A stretch of DNA of 64,000 nt from Mesorhizobium helmanticense. Lineage in GTDB: Bacteria > Pseudomonadota > Alphaproteobacteria > Rhizobiales > Rhizobiaceae. The DNA lies in contig NZ_PZJX01000025.1 of NCBI RefSeq assembly GCF_003034915.1, forward strand, positions 124,001 through 188,000, in the 5' to 3' direction. Below are positions 1 to 8,835 of the stretch, one piece after another. The position numbers and the translations under genes were made by a program. Numbering within the stretch: position 1 is the stretch's first letter; the number at the start of each line of letters is the position of its first letter. The notes beneath the pieces were generated by a model, which saw only the letters and a list, made by a program, of their open reading frames with translations, was not told the origin of the DNA and ran no database searches.

Positions 1-1020
1 GCGCTCGACCTCCTCGAACCATTCGAGCGAATTGCGCGCCGCCGACTGCAGCTTCAGCACTTCGGTGCGCCGTGCATCCTCATATTTGCGGAACGCCGCC
101 TCGAGATCAGGCTCGGACTTGACATAATCGGCCAGCGCCACCGCGCTTTCCAGCGCCAGCTTGGTGCCTGAACCGATAGAGAAATGCGCCGATGCCGCCG
201 CATCTCCCATGAGCGCCAGATTTTTGTACGACCAGCGCTCGCATAACACCCGCGGAAAATTGATCCAGGCCGAACCCCTGATGTGATTGGCATTGGTCAT
301 CAGCGCGTGGCCGCCGAGATGCTTGGCGAAGATCCTCTCGCAGGCGGCGATCGATTCCTGCTGCGTCATGGCGCCGAAGCCGAAGCGCTCCCAGGTCTGC
401 TCGCTGCATTCGATGATGAAGGTCGCTGTCTCGCTGTCGAACTGATAGGCGTGCGCCCAAACCCAGCCATGCTCCGTCTTCTCGAAGATGAAGGTGAAGG
501 CGTCGTCGAATTTTTGCCGTGTGCCAAGCCAGACGAACTTGCATTTACGGGTGTCGATGTCGGGCTTGAAAACATCCGAGAATGTGGCGCGCGCTTTCGA
601 ATTCAGCCCGTCGGCGGCAACCACCAGGTCGTGCGTTTCCATATAGGGTCGGGGGTCGGAGATATCGGTCTCGAAGACGAGCTTGACGCCGAGTTCGCGC
701 GCCCGCCGTTGCAAGAGAATGAGCAGCCGCTTGCGGCCAATGCCGCAGAAGCCGTGCCCGGTCGAGACCGTGCGCACGCCGTCATGGATGACGGCAATGT
801 CGTCCCAATAGGCGAAGTGCTTTTTGATCCAGACGGCGCTGACCGGATCGTTCCTGGTCAGATTGTCGAGCGTCTCGGCTGACAGCACCACGCCCCAGCC
901 GAATGTGTCGTCGGCATGATTGCGCTCGAACACCGTCACCTCGTGGGTGGCGTCGCGGAGCTTCATCGAGATGGCAAAGTAGAGCCCGGCCGGTCCGCCG
1001 CCGAGAACCGCAACCTTCAT
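1..1020 (-). CDS. Anthraniloyl-CoA/salicylyl-CoA-type flavin monooxygenase, 3' part missing
   Basis: The gene enters the window from the left; 340 N-terminal residues are visible and no stop is reached. The start ATG at 1020 is followed by a Rossmann FAD motif (GGGPAG, residues 7-12); a second FAD motif (LMGDAA) lies near residue 270. The text FGWGVVLS and HGFCGIGRKRLL matches, from memory, bifunctional salicylyl-CoA 5-hydroxylase/2-aminobenzoyl-CoA monooxygenase proteins, which are about 780 residues long and carry a C-terminal old-yellow-enzyme-like reductase domain; that half would lie outside the window. These enzymes hydroxylate and dearomatise aryl-CoA thioesters in the cytoplasm. The neighbouring isatin hydrolase and 2-oxoacid:ferredoxin oxidoreductase make anthraniloyl-CoA the likely substrate (inference). 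A palindrome pair sits about 80-107 bases upstream. Confidence 0.8.
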   Translation of the reverse strand, partial: MKVAVLGGGPAGLYFAISMKLRDATHEVTVFERNHADDTFGWGVVLSAETLDNLTRNDPVSAVWIKKHFAYWDDIAVIHDGVRTVSTGHGFCGIGRKRLLILLQRRARELGVKLVFETDISDPRPYMETHDLVVAADGLNSKARATFSDVFKPDIDTRKCKFVWLGTRQKFDDAFTFIFEKTEHGWVWAHAYQFDSETATFIIECSEQTWERFGFGAMTQQESIAACERIFAKHLGGHALMTNANHIRGSAWINFPRVLCERWSYKNLALMGDAAASAHFSIGSGTKLALESAVALADYVKSEPDLEAAFRKYEDARRTEVLKLQSAARNSLEWFEEVER

Positions 1021-1099
1021 ATCTGCGATCTCCTCTTCGCCTCGGGCCACCGGCAAGGCCGGCGATCCCGACTTTCAGTATCGCGCCGCAGGCAAATTA

Positions 1100-1127
1100 T
1101 TTCAAGCTTAAAGTTTCATATCGAAAC
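1100..1127. promoter_or_regulatory. Candidate operator upstream of the aryl-CoA monooxygenase
   Basis: Two adjacent symmetric motifs in an AT-rich patch. Positions 1100-1113 (TTTCAAGCTTAAAG) match 11 of 14 bases of a palindrome at 8733-8746. The second is GTTTC-N5-GAAAC at 1113-1127. They lie upstream of the ATG at 1020. The MarR-family regulator at 11505 is the obvious candidate ligand, but binding is an inference. Confidence 0.4.
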
Positions 1128-1183
1128 AATTCGGGCGCGTATCTGGGGCGTGCTTGCGGGTGGCCCGCAAGCACGCTCCCGGA

Positions 1184-1783
1184 TTACTTTTCCGGGCTCT
1201 TGGGGCTCCACAGCACCGTTTCGGCACCCTTCTCGTAGGCCATGCCCTCGGGATAGCTGATCGCTTCCAGTTGCAGTCCCCAGGGTGCCTGGAAATAGAG
1301 GATGGTCTGCCCGGCGGCCGGCCCCTCCTTGACTGGCAGCGGCCCCATCCGTGTCTTCACGCCCTTGGCGTCGAGATATGCCTTGGCGGCGGCGACGTCA
1401 TCGACATAGAAGGCGATGTGATAGCCACCGATATCGCTGTTCTTCGGTGTCGCGTCCTTCTGGTCCGGCGCGGTGTATTTGAACAGTTCGATGTTTGATC
1501 CGTAACCGCAGCGCACCAAGGTGATCTCCTCGATCACCGCCTTGGGGTCGACGCCAAGCAGATCCTGCATGAACGTGCCCTTGTCGTCGGCGAACGGTCC
1601 GAAGGACATCGCCTTCTTGCAGCCGACCACTTCGGTGAAGAAATCGACGGCCTGCTTCATGTCGGGCACGGTGATGCCGGTGTGGTCGTGGCCGCGCATG
1701 CCGGGTATCGTATCAGCCGAGGCCGCACTCATTGAGCCAAGCAAGGCGGCCGCAAGCATCGTGTTTCTGATCGCGTATTTCAT
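1184..1783 (-). CDS. Secreted VOC (glyoxalase/bleomycin-resistance fold) family protein
   Basis: About 199 residues. The start at 1783 (MKYAIRN) is preferred because it directly precedes a Sec signal peptide ending near SAASA; an in-frame ATG at 1792 adds three residues. The mature part begins with GHDHTGITVPD, the usual first beta strand and metal-binding His of vicinal-oxygen-chelate proteins, and a second module (GYHIAFYVDD) has the matching His. VOC proteins are metal-dependent dioxygenases, isomerases, lyases or binding proteins; the substrate cannot be read from sequence. A periplasmic location is unusual for the fold. The gene lies between the ABC importer and the aryl-CoA monooxygenase on the same strand, so it probably belongs to the same catabolic unit. 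Confidence 0.75.
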   Translation of the reverse strand: MKYAIRNTMLAAALLGSMSAASADTIPGMRGHDHTGITVPDMKQAVDFFTEVVGCKKAMSFGPFADDKGTFMQDLLGVDPKAVIEEITLVRCGYGSNIELFKYTAPDQKDATPKNSDIGGYHIAFYVDDVAAAKAYLDAKGVKTRMGPLPVKEGPAAGQTILYFQAPWGLQLEAISYPEGMAYEKGAETVLWSPKSPEK

Positions 1784-1867
1784 TCCAGTCACCCTCCGTT
1801 TCGCGGGCTGTCTTGTCGGCGCACGTCCGGGGCCCGATTTTTCGGCGTGCGGATGCGTTGAGCTTTC

Positions 1868-2698
1868 TCATGCCGTGGATCTCGCGGCGGGTTGCAGCCA
1901 ATCAGCATCGATCTCGGGCAGCGGAATGGCCGCGATGAGGTCGCGCGTGTAGGCCTGCTGTGGATTTTCGAACAAGGCATTGGTGGCGCTGGCTTCGACG
2001 ATCCTGCCTTCGCGCATGACGATCACCTGTTGGCACAGCCGCCGGATCACCGACAGATCATGGCTGATGAAGGCAACGGTCAGGCCCATCTCTGCGGCCA
2101 GCTTTTCCAGCAGCGTCAGGATCTGCGCTTGCGTCGACACATCGAGCCCGGAGACGATCTCGTCGGCCAGCACGAATCTAGGCGACAGTGCGAGCGCTCG
2201 CGCAATGCCGACACGCTGGCGCTGGCCGCCCGACAGTTCGTGGCGGTAGCGGCTGGCGAAGCTTTGCGGCAGACCGACGCGCTGCAAGGCCTCCGCCACA
2301 CGCTCCTTGAGCCTGTCGCCGAGACCGTTCTGCTTGAGCGGGGCGGCGATGATGCTGGCAATGGTGCGGCGCGGGTTGAGCGACGACATCGGATCCTGGA
2401 AGATCATCTGCAGATTGCGGCGCAGCGGCCGCAGCTCCGCTTCCGGCAGATGCGTGATGTCGCAGCCGTCGAATGTGATGCTGCCGGCGCTCGGCTCCAG
2501 CAACCGCACCAAGGCGCGCCCGAGCGTCGATTTGCCTGAACCGGATTCGCCGACGATGCCGGTCACCGATCCCCTGGGCAGGTCGAAATCCAGGCCTTTC
2601 AGGATTTCGGCCAAGGGCGCACGGCCGATCAGCGGCTTGCGCGTCATGTCGGGCAGCGCGACCTTCAGCCCGCGCACGGAGATGAGCGGCTTAGCCAT
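1868..2698 (-). CDS. Peptide/opine-type ABC importer, second ATPase (DppF/OppF family)
   Basis: 276 residues with Walker A (GESGSGKST), signature LSGGQRQR and Walker B (VLADE), and the C-terminal oligopeptide-transporter tail (NPQQAYTRDLIAAIP). The start at 2698 (MAKPLISVRGLKV) was chosen because residues upstream of it in the open frame do not resemble the family; it overlaps the preceding ATPase gene by 8 bases, which indicates translational coupling. It energises import together with the ATPase encoded at 2691-3572. Confidence 0.88.
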   Translation of the reverse strand: MAKPLISVRGLKVALPDMTRKPLIGRAPLAEILKGLDFDLPRGSVTGIVGESGSGKSTLGRALVRLLEPSAGSITFDGCDITHLPEAELRPLRRNLQMIFQDPMSSLNPRRTIASIIAAPLKQNGLGDRLKERVAEALQRVGLPQSFASRYRHELSGGQRQRVGIARALALSPRFVLADEIVSGLDVSTQAQILTLLEKLAAEMGLTVAFISHDLSVIRRLCQQVIVMREGRIVEASATNALFENPQQAYTRDLIAAIPLPEIDADWLQPAARSTA

Positions 2699-3572
2699 GC
2701 GGCGGCCTCCAGGCCTGTTCGGCGGCGGCGATCTCCGCTGCCAGTCCGGCCAGCACCGCCTCATCCACCGGTTTCAGCGAGGCGAGCGGATCGGTGTAGC
2801 GCGGCGTCGCCGCAATCAGCGCCCGCGTATAGGCGTGCTGCGGCGCGGCGAAAAGCGCCGCCGTGTCGGCTTCCTCCACCACCTTGCCGGCATAGAGCAC
2901 CGACACCTTCTGGCTGATTTTAGCGACGACGCCGAGATCATGGGTGACGAACAGGATCGCCGTGCCGTGCTCGCGCTGCAATTGCGCGATCAGCCGCAAA
3001 ATCTGTTTCTGTACGGTCACGTCGAGCGCCGTCGTCGGCTCGTCGGCAACGATCAGCCGGGGCTCGGCGGCAAAGGCAGCCGCGATCAGCACACGCTGGC
3101 GCATGCCGCCGGAAAGCTCGTGCGGATAGCTTCTCAGCACGCGGTCCGGGTCGCGGATCTGCACCTCGTCCAGCAACTGGCGGATGCGGGCGTCCGCCCT
3201 CTGTCCGCTCCAGCCAAGGATGCGCACCAGCCTATCCGTCATCTGCGGGCCGATGCGGCGCGACGGGTTGAGCGCGGTCAGCGGATCCTGCGGGATCAGC
3301 GCCGTGCGGGCGCCGATCAGCGTGCGCCGCGCCTTCGGTTGAAGCCGGCCGAGATCCTCGCCTTCCAGCAGCATTTCGCCTTCGACGATGTGCACGCTGG
3401 ACGGCAGCACGCCGAGCACCGCTTTGCCGATCATCGTCTTGCCGGCGCCGCTCTCGCCGACCAGCGCGCGCACCTCGCCGGGCTGGACGGCGAGCGATAC
3501 CGAACGCAGCACGCGCTGTCCGTTCGCCAGCACGGCGCTGAGGTTTCGAATATCGAGGCAAGCGGCGCTCAT
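2691..3572 (-). CDS. Peptide/opine-type ABC importer, first ATPase (DppD/OppD family)
   Basis: 293 residues; Walker A GESGAGKT, signature LSGGMRQR, Walker B LIVADE and the C-terminal oligo/dipeptide extension (PQHAYTRALIAATP). The ATG at 3572 overlaps the stop of the upstream permease by 4 bases (ATGA), which fixes the start even though the open frame extends far upstream. It is a cytoplasmic subunit of the five-gene importer 1868-7007. Confidence 0.88.
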   Translation of the reverse strand: MSAACLDIRNLSAVLANGQRVLRSVSLAVQPGEVRALVGESGAGKTMIGKAVLGVLPSSVHIVEGEMLLEGEDLGRLQPKARRTLIGARTALIPQDPLTALNPSRRIGPQMTDRLVRILGWSGQRADARIRQLLDEVQIRDPDRVLRSYPHELSGGMRQRVLIAAAFAAEPRLIVADEPTTALDVTVQKQILRLIAQLQREHGTAILFVTHDLGVVAKISQKVSVLYAGKVVEEADTAALFAAPQHAYTRALIAATPRYTDPLASLKPVDEAVLAGLAAEIAAAEQAWRPPHG

Positions 3573-4417
3573 CGCAGCACCGGATCGAAACGAGCCTTCA
3601 GCGCCTCGCCGAACTGGCTGAATGACAGCACGGTCAGGATCAGCGTGATCAGTGGAAACACCAGCACCCACCAGGCCTGATGGATCGACAACCGGCCCTC
3701 GGCGATGATGCCACCCCAGGTCGGGTCGTCGGTCGAGATCGACAGATTGACGAAGGACAGGATCGCTTCGACGATCACGGCAATGCCCATTTCCAGCGAC
3801 AGCAGCGCCACGATCGACGGCACCACATTGGGCAGCACTTCGCGCAGCATGATGCCGATGCGGCCATAGCCGGCGATACGTGCATTCTCGACATAGTCCA
3901 TGCGCGTCTGCCCCATCGCCTCGGCACGGATCACCCGGCAAAAGCGCGTCCAGTCGATGACGGCGATGGCAATGATGACAGAGCTCAGGCCAGTGCCGAG
4001 CACGGCAACCAGGAGGATGGCGAACAGCACCGGCGGAAACGCCATCCAGATGTCGACGATGCGCGAGATGATACGGTCGGCCCAGCCGCCGAAATAGCCG
4101 GCGATCAGCCCGAGCGTCGAGCCGACCAGGCAGGCGGCAATGGCCGCTGCGAAGGCGACGACAAAGGCTACGCGGCCGCCGAAGATCAGCCGTGACAGGA
4201 GATCGCGGCCGAGGCTGTCGGTGCCGAGCCAGTAGCCCGGCTCGGCGCCGTTCATCCAGAAAGGTGGCAGCCGCTCCAGCATCAGGTCCTGCGCCAGCGG
4301 ATCCTGCGGCGCGACCAGCGGTGCAAAGATCGCTGCGAGAAGCGCGAGCAGCAGCCAGCCGCCGGCAAGCCGCAGCCTTGGCCCCAAGCCACGCCTGGCG
4401 ATGCGTGCCTCATCCAT
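3569..4417 (-). CDS. Peptide/opine-type ABC importer, permease (DppC/OppC family)
   Basis: 282 residues. An N-terminal membrane segment (LLLALLAAIFAPLVAP) is followed by the DppC signature region (YWLGTDSLGRDLLSRLIFGGR) and further membrane helices; the EAA-type loop is near NARIAGYGRIG. This is the inner-membrane half-channel pairing with the permease at 4410-5417. It is coupled by overlap on both sides. Confidence 0.88.
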   Translation of the reverse strand: MDEARIARRGLGPRLRLAGGWLLLALLAAIFAPLVAPQDPLAQDLMLERLPPFWMNGAEPGYWLGTDSLGRDLLSRLIFGGRVAFVVAFAAAIAACLVGSTLGLIAGYFGGWADRIISRIVDIWMAFPPVLFAILLVAVLGTGLSSVIIAIAVIDWTRFCRVIRAEAMGQTRMDYVENARIAGYGRIGIMLREVLPNVVPSIVALLSLEMGIAVIVEAILSFVNLSISTDDPTWGGIIAEGRLSIHQAWWVLVFPLITLILTVLSFSQFGEALKARFDPVLR

Positions 4418-5417
4418 GGCGCAGCCTCGGATTGAGCAGCGCGTACATCATGTCCACAGTCAGGTTGATCAGCACGAACAGCAGCGCGAAGACCAGCACG
4501 ATGCCCTGGATCAGCGGCAGGTCGCGGTTGATCACGGCATCGATCGCCATGTTGCCGAGACCTTCATAGGAAAACAGCCGCTCGACGATGACCGTGCCGC
4601 CGATCAGGAAGGTGAATTGCACGCCGACCAGGGTCAGCGTCGGCAGCGCCGCGTTCTTAAGCGCCTCGCGCAGGATGACCTGCGTCTCCGAGAATCCCTT
4701 CACCCGCGCGAGCACGACATAGTCGAGGTCGAGCACCTCCTTCAGCGATTGTTTCAGCAGTTGCGCGATGATTGCCGCGAGCGGCAGCGCTAGCGCAACC
4801 GCCGGCATCAGCATGTGTTTCAACAGATCCCAGGTCAGGTCGAAGCGCAGCCGCAGGATGCTTTCGAACAGATAGAACTGGGTGACGAACGGCAGGTCGA
4901 GCTGCGGCGACACGCGGCCGGAAATGTCGAACACCGGGATCAGCACGCCGAACAAGAGGATCAGCACCAGGCCCCACAGGAAATCGGGAATGGAAAGCGC
5001 CGTCCCGCTGGCAATGTCGATGCCGGCCTCGACCGCGGTGCCGCGTTCGCGTGCGCCGAGGATCGCCGCCGTGCCGCCGATCGCCACTGCCATCAGAAGC
5101 GCTGTGATGGCGAGCTCCAGCGTCGCCGGCAGCCGGTTGAACACCAGCCCCAGCACATCCTGGCGCAGCGAGATCGATGTGCCGAAATCGCCTCTGATGA
5201 CGCCGGACAGCCAGATGAAGAATTGCTGCACGATGGTCTTGTCGAGCCCATAAAGCGCGCGCAACCGGGCGATGTCGGCATCGGTGGCACCTGGCGGCAA
5301 CATCATCGCGATCGGGTCGCCGGGCGCGACGCGAATGACGACGAAGACCACGACGGCCACGCCAAACAGCGTGATCGCCATCGTCAGCAGGCGGATCAGA
5401 AATCTTTGCAGAAGCAT
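4410..5417 (-). CDS. Peptide/opine-type ABC importer, permease (DppB/OppB family)
   Basis: 335 residues starting MLLQRFLIRLLTM, the usual DppB beginning (one helix, then APGDP). An upstream in-frame start at 5453 would add 12 residues but is less like the family. It contains the conserved periplasmic APGDPIAMMLPPGA loop and the EAA loop around YVVLARVKGFSE. It overlaps the next permease by 8 bases. A short gap of 63 bases separates it from the binding-protein gene upstream. Confidence 0.87.
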   Translation of the reverse strand: MLLQRFLIRLLTMAITLFGVAVVVFVVIRVAPGDPIAMMLPPGATDADIARLRALYGLDKTIVQQFFIWLSGVIRGDFGTSISLRQDVLGLVFNRLPATLELAITALLMAVAIGGTAAILGARERGTAVEAGIDIASGTALSIPDFLWGLVLILLFGVLIPVFDISGRVSPQLDLPFVTQFYLFESILRLRFDLTWDLLKHMLMPAVALALPLAAIIAQLLKQSLKEVLDLDYVVLARVKGFSETQVILREALKNAALPTLTLVGVQFTFLIGGTVIVERLFSYEGLGNMAIDAVINRDLPLIQGIVLVFALLFVLINLTVDMMYALLNPRLRHG

Positions 5418-5480
5418 GGTCGCCTGTACATCTGGCGAAAAGGGGCGCGCCACCTTTTGCGGTGGCGCGCATGCAGTCTA

Positions 5481-7007
5481 TCAGGTCGGGGTCATCAGCG
5501 CCGGCAGCAGCGCGCCGGAGACATGCTGCACCACATTGATGCCCTTGGCATGCACGATCGGCTGCGCATATTGCATCAGCGGCAGCACATAGGCCTGCTC
5601 GGCGATGTATTTGTCGACGGCCTTCCAGCCGGCAATGCGCTTGGCCTCGTCCTTCTCGCCCCACAGCGGGTTGATCATGTCGATCAGGTCCTGGCTGTCC
5701 CACACCGAATGCGGGCTCGGCCCGTACATGGCAAAGCCGGTCGACGTCGTCGGATCGCCGATGGCGTTGCCCCAATTGTAGAAGGCGGCCGGCGCCAGCT
5801 TGTCGGCGGCGCGCAGCTCATAGTGCTTGGCGATCTCGTAGACCTCGATCGTCGCCTCGATGCCGACCTTGCGCCACATGCCCACGATCGCCTGGATCAT
5901 CTCGTAATCCTTGGGCTTGAAGCCCTTGGTCGTCTGTATCGTGAACTTGACCGGCTTCTCCGTCGAATAGCCGGATGCGGCGAGCAGTTCCTTGGCCTTT
6001 TCCGGATTGTGCTCGACCTTGATGGAGGGATCGTAAGCTGCGTATTCCGGCGTTTCCAGCGTGTCGATCGGCTGGCCGTAGCCGCGCAGCAGCCGGTCTA
6101 CCAAAAGCTTTTTGTCGACGGCCATCACCGCGGCCTGGCGCACATTCTTGTCCAGCATCACCTCGATGTCGTTGAAGAAGATCATGCCGATGTCGGAAAC
6201 GTTCTTGCATGAGCCGGCCAGCCCGTCCTTGGCGATCAGCCGGTCATACTCCTCATAGGGGATTTCGAGCGTCACCTGCGAGGAGCCGGATTCGATTTCG
6301 GCGACGCGGCTCGCCGCGTCGGTGACGAACTTGATCGTCACGTTTTCGAAGGCCGGCTTGCCGCCCCAGTAGTTCGGATTGGCCTTCAGCCGCAGGAAGG
6401 CGTTGCGCTCGAACTTGTCGACCATGTAGGGGCCGGTGCCGATAGGCGCCTTTTCGAAGCCTTCGGCGCCGACCTTCTCGTAATAAGCCTTCGGCATGAT
6501 GTAGCCGGTCAGGAACGACATCCACTTGAAATACACCGGGTCGAACTGCACCACGTCGCCGGTGATCTTGTTGCCGTCGATCTTGAAGTTGTTGACGTTC
6601 TTCCAGACGAACTGGATGGGGTTTCCGGTCTTTTCGTCGCCCGCCCGCTGCAGCGACCACACCACGTCCTCGGCCGTGAAGGGCGAGCCGTCATGCCAGG
6701 TCACGCCCTCGCGCACCGTCATCATCACCTTGGTGCGGTCCTCGTTCCAGCCCCATTCGGTAAGCAGGCCGGGCGCGAAGGACAGGTCCGGCTTTTGCGG
6801 GATGAACTGGTCGAACACCGACTGGTAGAGACCCTGGATGGTCGGGTTGACCGCCGAAGGCCCCGTGGTCGGATCCCAGGACGGCAGGTTGACATTGTAG
6901 GCGATGGTGAGTTCCCCCGCCGCCTTGGCGATCTGCGGCAGGCCGATGGCGGCTGCACCAAGTGCCGCCGCACTGTATCCAAGCAATTCGCGTCTGTTGA
7001 TTGTCAT
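5481..7007 (-). CDS. Family 5 extracellular solute-binding protein of the importer
   Basis: 508 residues. The N-terminus MTINRRELLGYSAAALG has the twin-Arg-like RR and hydrophobic stretch of a Tat or Sec leader, cleaved near AKA. The family-5 signature region (REGVTWHDGSPFTAEDVVWSLQ) lies near residue 100. It is the first gene of the unit SBP-permease-permease-ATPase-ATPase and sets substrate choice. The fold binds peptides, opines, nickel complexes and other compounds. Its position inside an isatin/anthraniloyl-CoA locus suggests an indolic or auxin-conjugate ligand, but nothing in the sequence proves this. The ribosome site AGGGGAA precedes the ATG by 6 bases. Confidence 0.87.
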   Translation of the reverse strand: MTINRRELLGYSAAALGAAAIGLPQIAKAAGELTIAYNVNLPSWDPTTGPSAVNPTIQGLYQSVFDQFIPQKPDLSFAPGLLTEWGWNEDRTKVMMTVREGVTWHDGSPFTAEDVVWSLQRAGDEKTGNPIQFVWKNVNNFKIDGNKITGDVVQFDPVYFKWMSFLTGYIMPKAYYEKVGAEGFEKAPIGTGPYMVDKFERNAFLRLKANPNYWGGKPAFENVTIKFVTDAASRVAEIESGSSQVTLEIPYEEYDRLIAKDGLAGSCKNVSDIGMIFFNDIEVMLDKNVRQAAVMAVDKKLLVDRLLRGYGQPIDTLETPEYAAYDPSIKVEHNPEKAKELLAASGYSTEKPVKFTIQTTKGFKPKDYEMIQAIVGMWRKVGIEATIEVYEIAKHYELRAADKLAPAAFYNWGNAIGDPTTSTGFAMYGPSPHSVWDSQDLIDMINPLWGEKDEAKRIAGWKAVDKYIAEQAYVLPLMQYAQPIVHAKGINVVQHVSGALLPALMTPT

Positions 7008-7051
7008 GGTCGTTCCCCTGTTGGTTGTATTTTCTTTGCGCGGCGTCTGTG

Positions 7052-7061
7052 ACTGATCAGT
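7052..7061. promoter_or_regulatory. Short perfect palindrome upstream of the binding-protein gene
   Basis: ACTGATCAGT, 45-54 bases upstream of the binding-protein ATG at 7007, in the gap between the FAD oxidoreductase and the importer operon. It does not resemble the palindromes at 1100 and 8733, so if it is an operator it belongs to a different regulator. A ten-base palindrome can arise by chance. Confidence 0.2.
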
Positions 7062-7139
7062 GGGTTCAGGCTCCTTGGGCGACCGCGCCTCGCCCCTCCT
7101 TCACACCAGAAGTTTCCTTCACCCGGAAGAATCCCGTTT

Positions 7140-8729
7140 CTACCTCCCGCCAAGCTGTTGCGCGAGCATGTAGCCCGAGGCCGCGCCGGTGCCGGCGCCC
7201 GGCCAGGTCGCCGCGCCCGTGAGATGCAGATTGGCGACCGGCGTGTTCCAGCCGGCGTATCCACGTGCCGGGCGAAATAAAAAATTCTGCGCCAGATGGT
7301 GGCTGCCGCAGACCTGGTCGCCGCCGACGAGGTTGGGATTTTCCCGCTCGAGGTCGAGCGGCGAGAACACGGCGCGGCCAAGGATCTTCTGGCGCAGGCC
7401 GGGCGCGTAGCGCTCGATGATGTCGAGCACGCGCTCGGCATAGTGCTCCTTGACCAGATCCCATTGTCCCGGGGCGATCTGGCCTGCCGCATCGCCCGAT
7501 ATTTCGGCCGGCAGCATGCGCACCTGCAGCCACAGCACATGCTTGCCCTCAGGTGCGCGCGAAGGATCGATCGCGGTCGGCTGGCCGACGACCAGCACCG
7601 GCTCGTCCGGCAGCATGCCCGCCATCGCCTGCTGATAGGTGCGCGACATGGCGTCGAGCGACGGCGACAGATGCACATAGGCGAACTGCCGAAGCTCAGG
7701 CCCGGCGCGCCAGTCCGGCAAATCGTCCAGCGCCAGGTGGATCATCATCGTGCCCGGCGCGTGGCGGAATTTTTTCATTGCCATGTCGAAGCCGGCGTCA
7801 CCGGAACCATCGGGCAAAAGCCTGCCGGGCAGCGCCCTCGGCGCAACGCCGGCGATGACTGCCTTGCTGGCGACATGGAAGTCGCCGGACGCAAGCCGCA
7901 CGCCGGTCGCCTTGCCGGCGGCAACGGTGATCTCGGCCACCTCGGCGCCGGTGGCGATCTTGCCGCCGGCTGATGTGACCATGCCCGACAGGGCGCGGAT
8001 GATGGTGTCGGCGCCGCCCTTGCCCAGCACCATGCCGAAGCACTGGTTGGCCATCGATTCCAGATAGGGGAACACGGCGCCGCCGGCGATGTCGGGGGCG
8101 AAATCGAGATGCATGCCCCAGGCGGCGAGTGTCGTCCTGACATGCGCAGTTTCGAAATTTTCCTCCAGCCAGGCGCGGGGCGACGACAGCAACAACCGCC
8201 CGGTGTCGAGCGCACCGGGCATGCCTTTCTTGCGCCACAGGTTCCACGCGGTGCCGGCAAGAGCGCGGGCACTCATCGGTGAACCCAGCACTCTAAACAG
8301 ATGCTCGGCTTCTCCAGGGAAGGCCGCGACCAGCCGCCGCCAGGTGGCGGCGTCGGCCTGCGAGAAGGCGGCGAGGCGCGAGGCGGTCTTTTCCAGATCG
8401 TTGCTGACGCCGAACCAGCGACCGTCAGGGAAGGCGCTGGCGAAGCAGTCGGCTACGGGGGAGAATTCCAGCCCGTGGGTTTTCAATTCATTTGCATATT
8501 TCCGGTGGAAGGCAGATCCGGCGAACAGGCTCAGATTCATCGCACCGAAATCGTGCCGGAAGCCGGGCAGTGTGAATTCGCGAGTTTGGACGGCGCCGCC
8601 TATCGCTGCGTTGCGCTCGAAAATCGCTGTTTTCCAACCCTTGACCGCCAGATGCGCGGCGCATGCCAGACTGTTGTGGCCCGCACCGACGAATATGGCG
8701 TCAAACTCGCTCACGCCCACCCAACCCAT
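7140..8729 (-). CDS. NAD(P)/FAD-dependent oxidoreductase, phytoene-desaturase-like (COG1233 type)
   Basis: 529 residues from ATG 8729 (MGWVGVSEFDAIFVGAGHNS). The N-terminal FAD motif GAGHNSLACAAHLA and the C-terminal closing motif (HLTGAATWPGAGTGAASGYMLAQQL) define the phytoene-desaturase/amine-oxidase-like flavoprotein family. The start is supported by AAAGGAA just upstream; an earlier in-frame start exists at 8762. A second member of the family (9934-11505) lies beyond the isatin hydrolase. The probable role is oxidation of an indolic or oxindole intermediate feeding isatin (inference). It is transcribed divergently from the isatin hydrolase across a 106-base promoter region. Confidence 0.82.
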   Translation of the reverse strand: MGWVGVSEFDAIFVGAGHNSLACAAHLAVKGWKTAIFERNAAIGGAVQTREFTLPGFRHDFGAMNLSLFAGSAFHRKYANELKTHGLEFSPVADCFASAFPDGRWFGVSNDLEKTASRLAAFSQADAATWRRLVAAFPGEAEHLFRVLGSPMSARALAGTAWNLWRKKGMPGALDTGRLLLSSPRAWLEENFETAHVRTTLAAWGMHLDFAPDIAGGAVFPYLESMANQCFGMVLGKGGADTIIRALSGMVTSAGGKIATGAEVAEITVAAGKATGVRLASGDFHVASKAVIAGVAPRALPGRLLPDGSGDAGFDMAMKKFRHAPGTMMIHLALDDLPDWRAGPELRQFAYVHLSPSLDAMSRTYQQAMAGMLPDEPVLVVGQPTAIDPSRAPEGKHVLWLQVRMLPAEISGDAAGQIAPGQWDLVKEHYAERVLDIIERYAPGLRQKILGRAVFSPLDLERENPNLVGGDQVCGSHHLAQNFLFRPARGYAGWNTPVANLHLTGAATWPGAGTGAASGYMLAQQLGGR

Positions 8730-8835
8730 TTCCTTTATGCTTAAAGATAATTGCAGATGCATATGTTTTCGTCTAGTAGGATATTAAGGGCCGCAACGAG
8801 CCTTCAGCATCATCGACAAAGAGGGAACAGAGACC
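8730..8835. promoter_or_regulatory. Divergent promoter region with 14-bp palindrome
   Basis: AT-rich gap between two divergent starts. The palindrome CTTTATGCTTAAAG (8733-8746) is symmetric at 12 of 14 positions and overlaps the ribosome site of the leftward gene. It shares 11 of 14 bases with 1100-1113. A weak rightward promoter candidate is TTGCAG (8751-8756), 17 bases, TAGTAG (8774-8779). One bound repressor could control both directions. The likely regulator is the MarR protein at 11505. Confidence 0.45.

Noticed and set aside
1..1020. Truncated monooxygenase as a pseudogene
   Set aside because: The frame is intact up to the window edge; truncation is due to the window boundary only.
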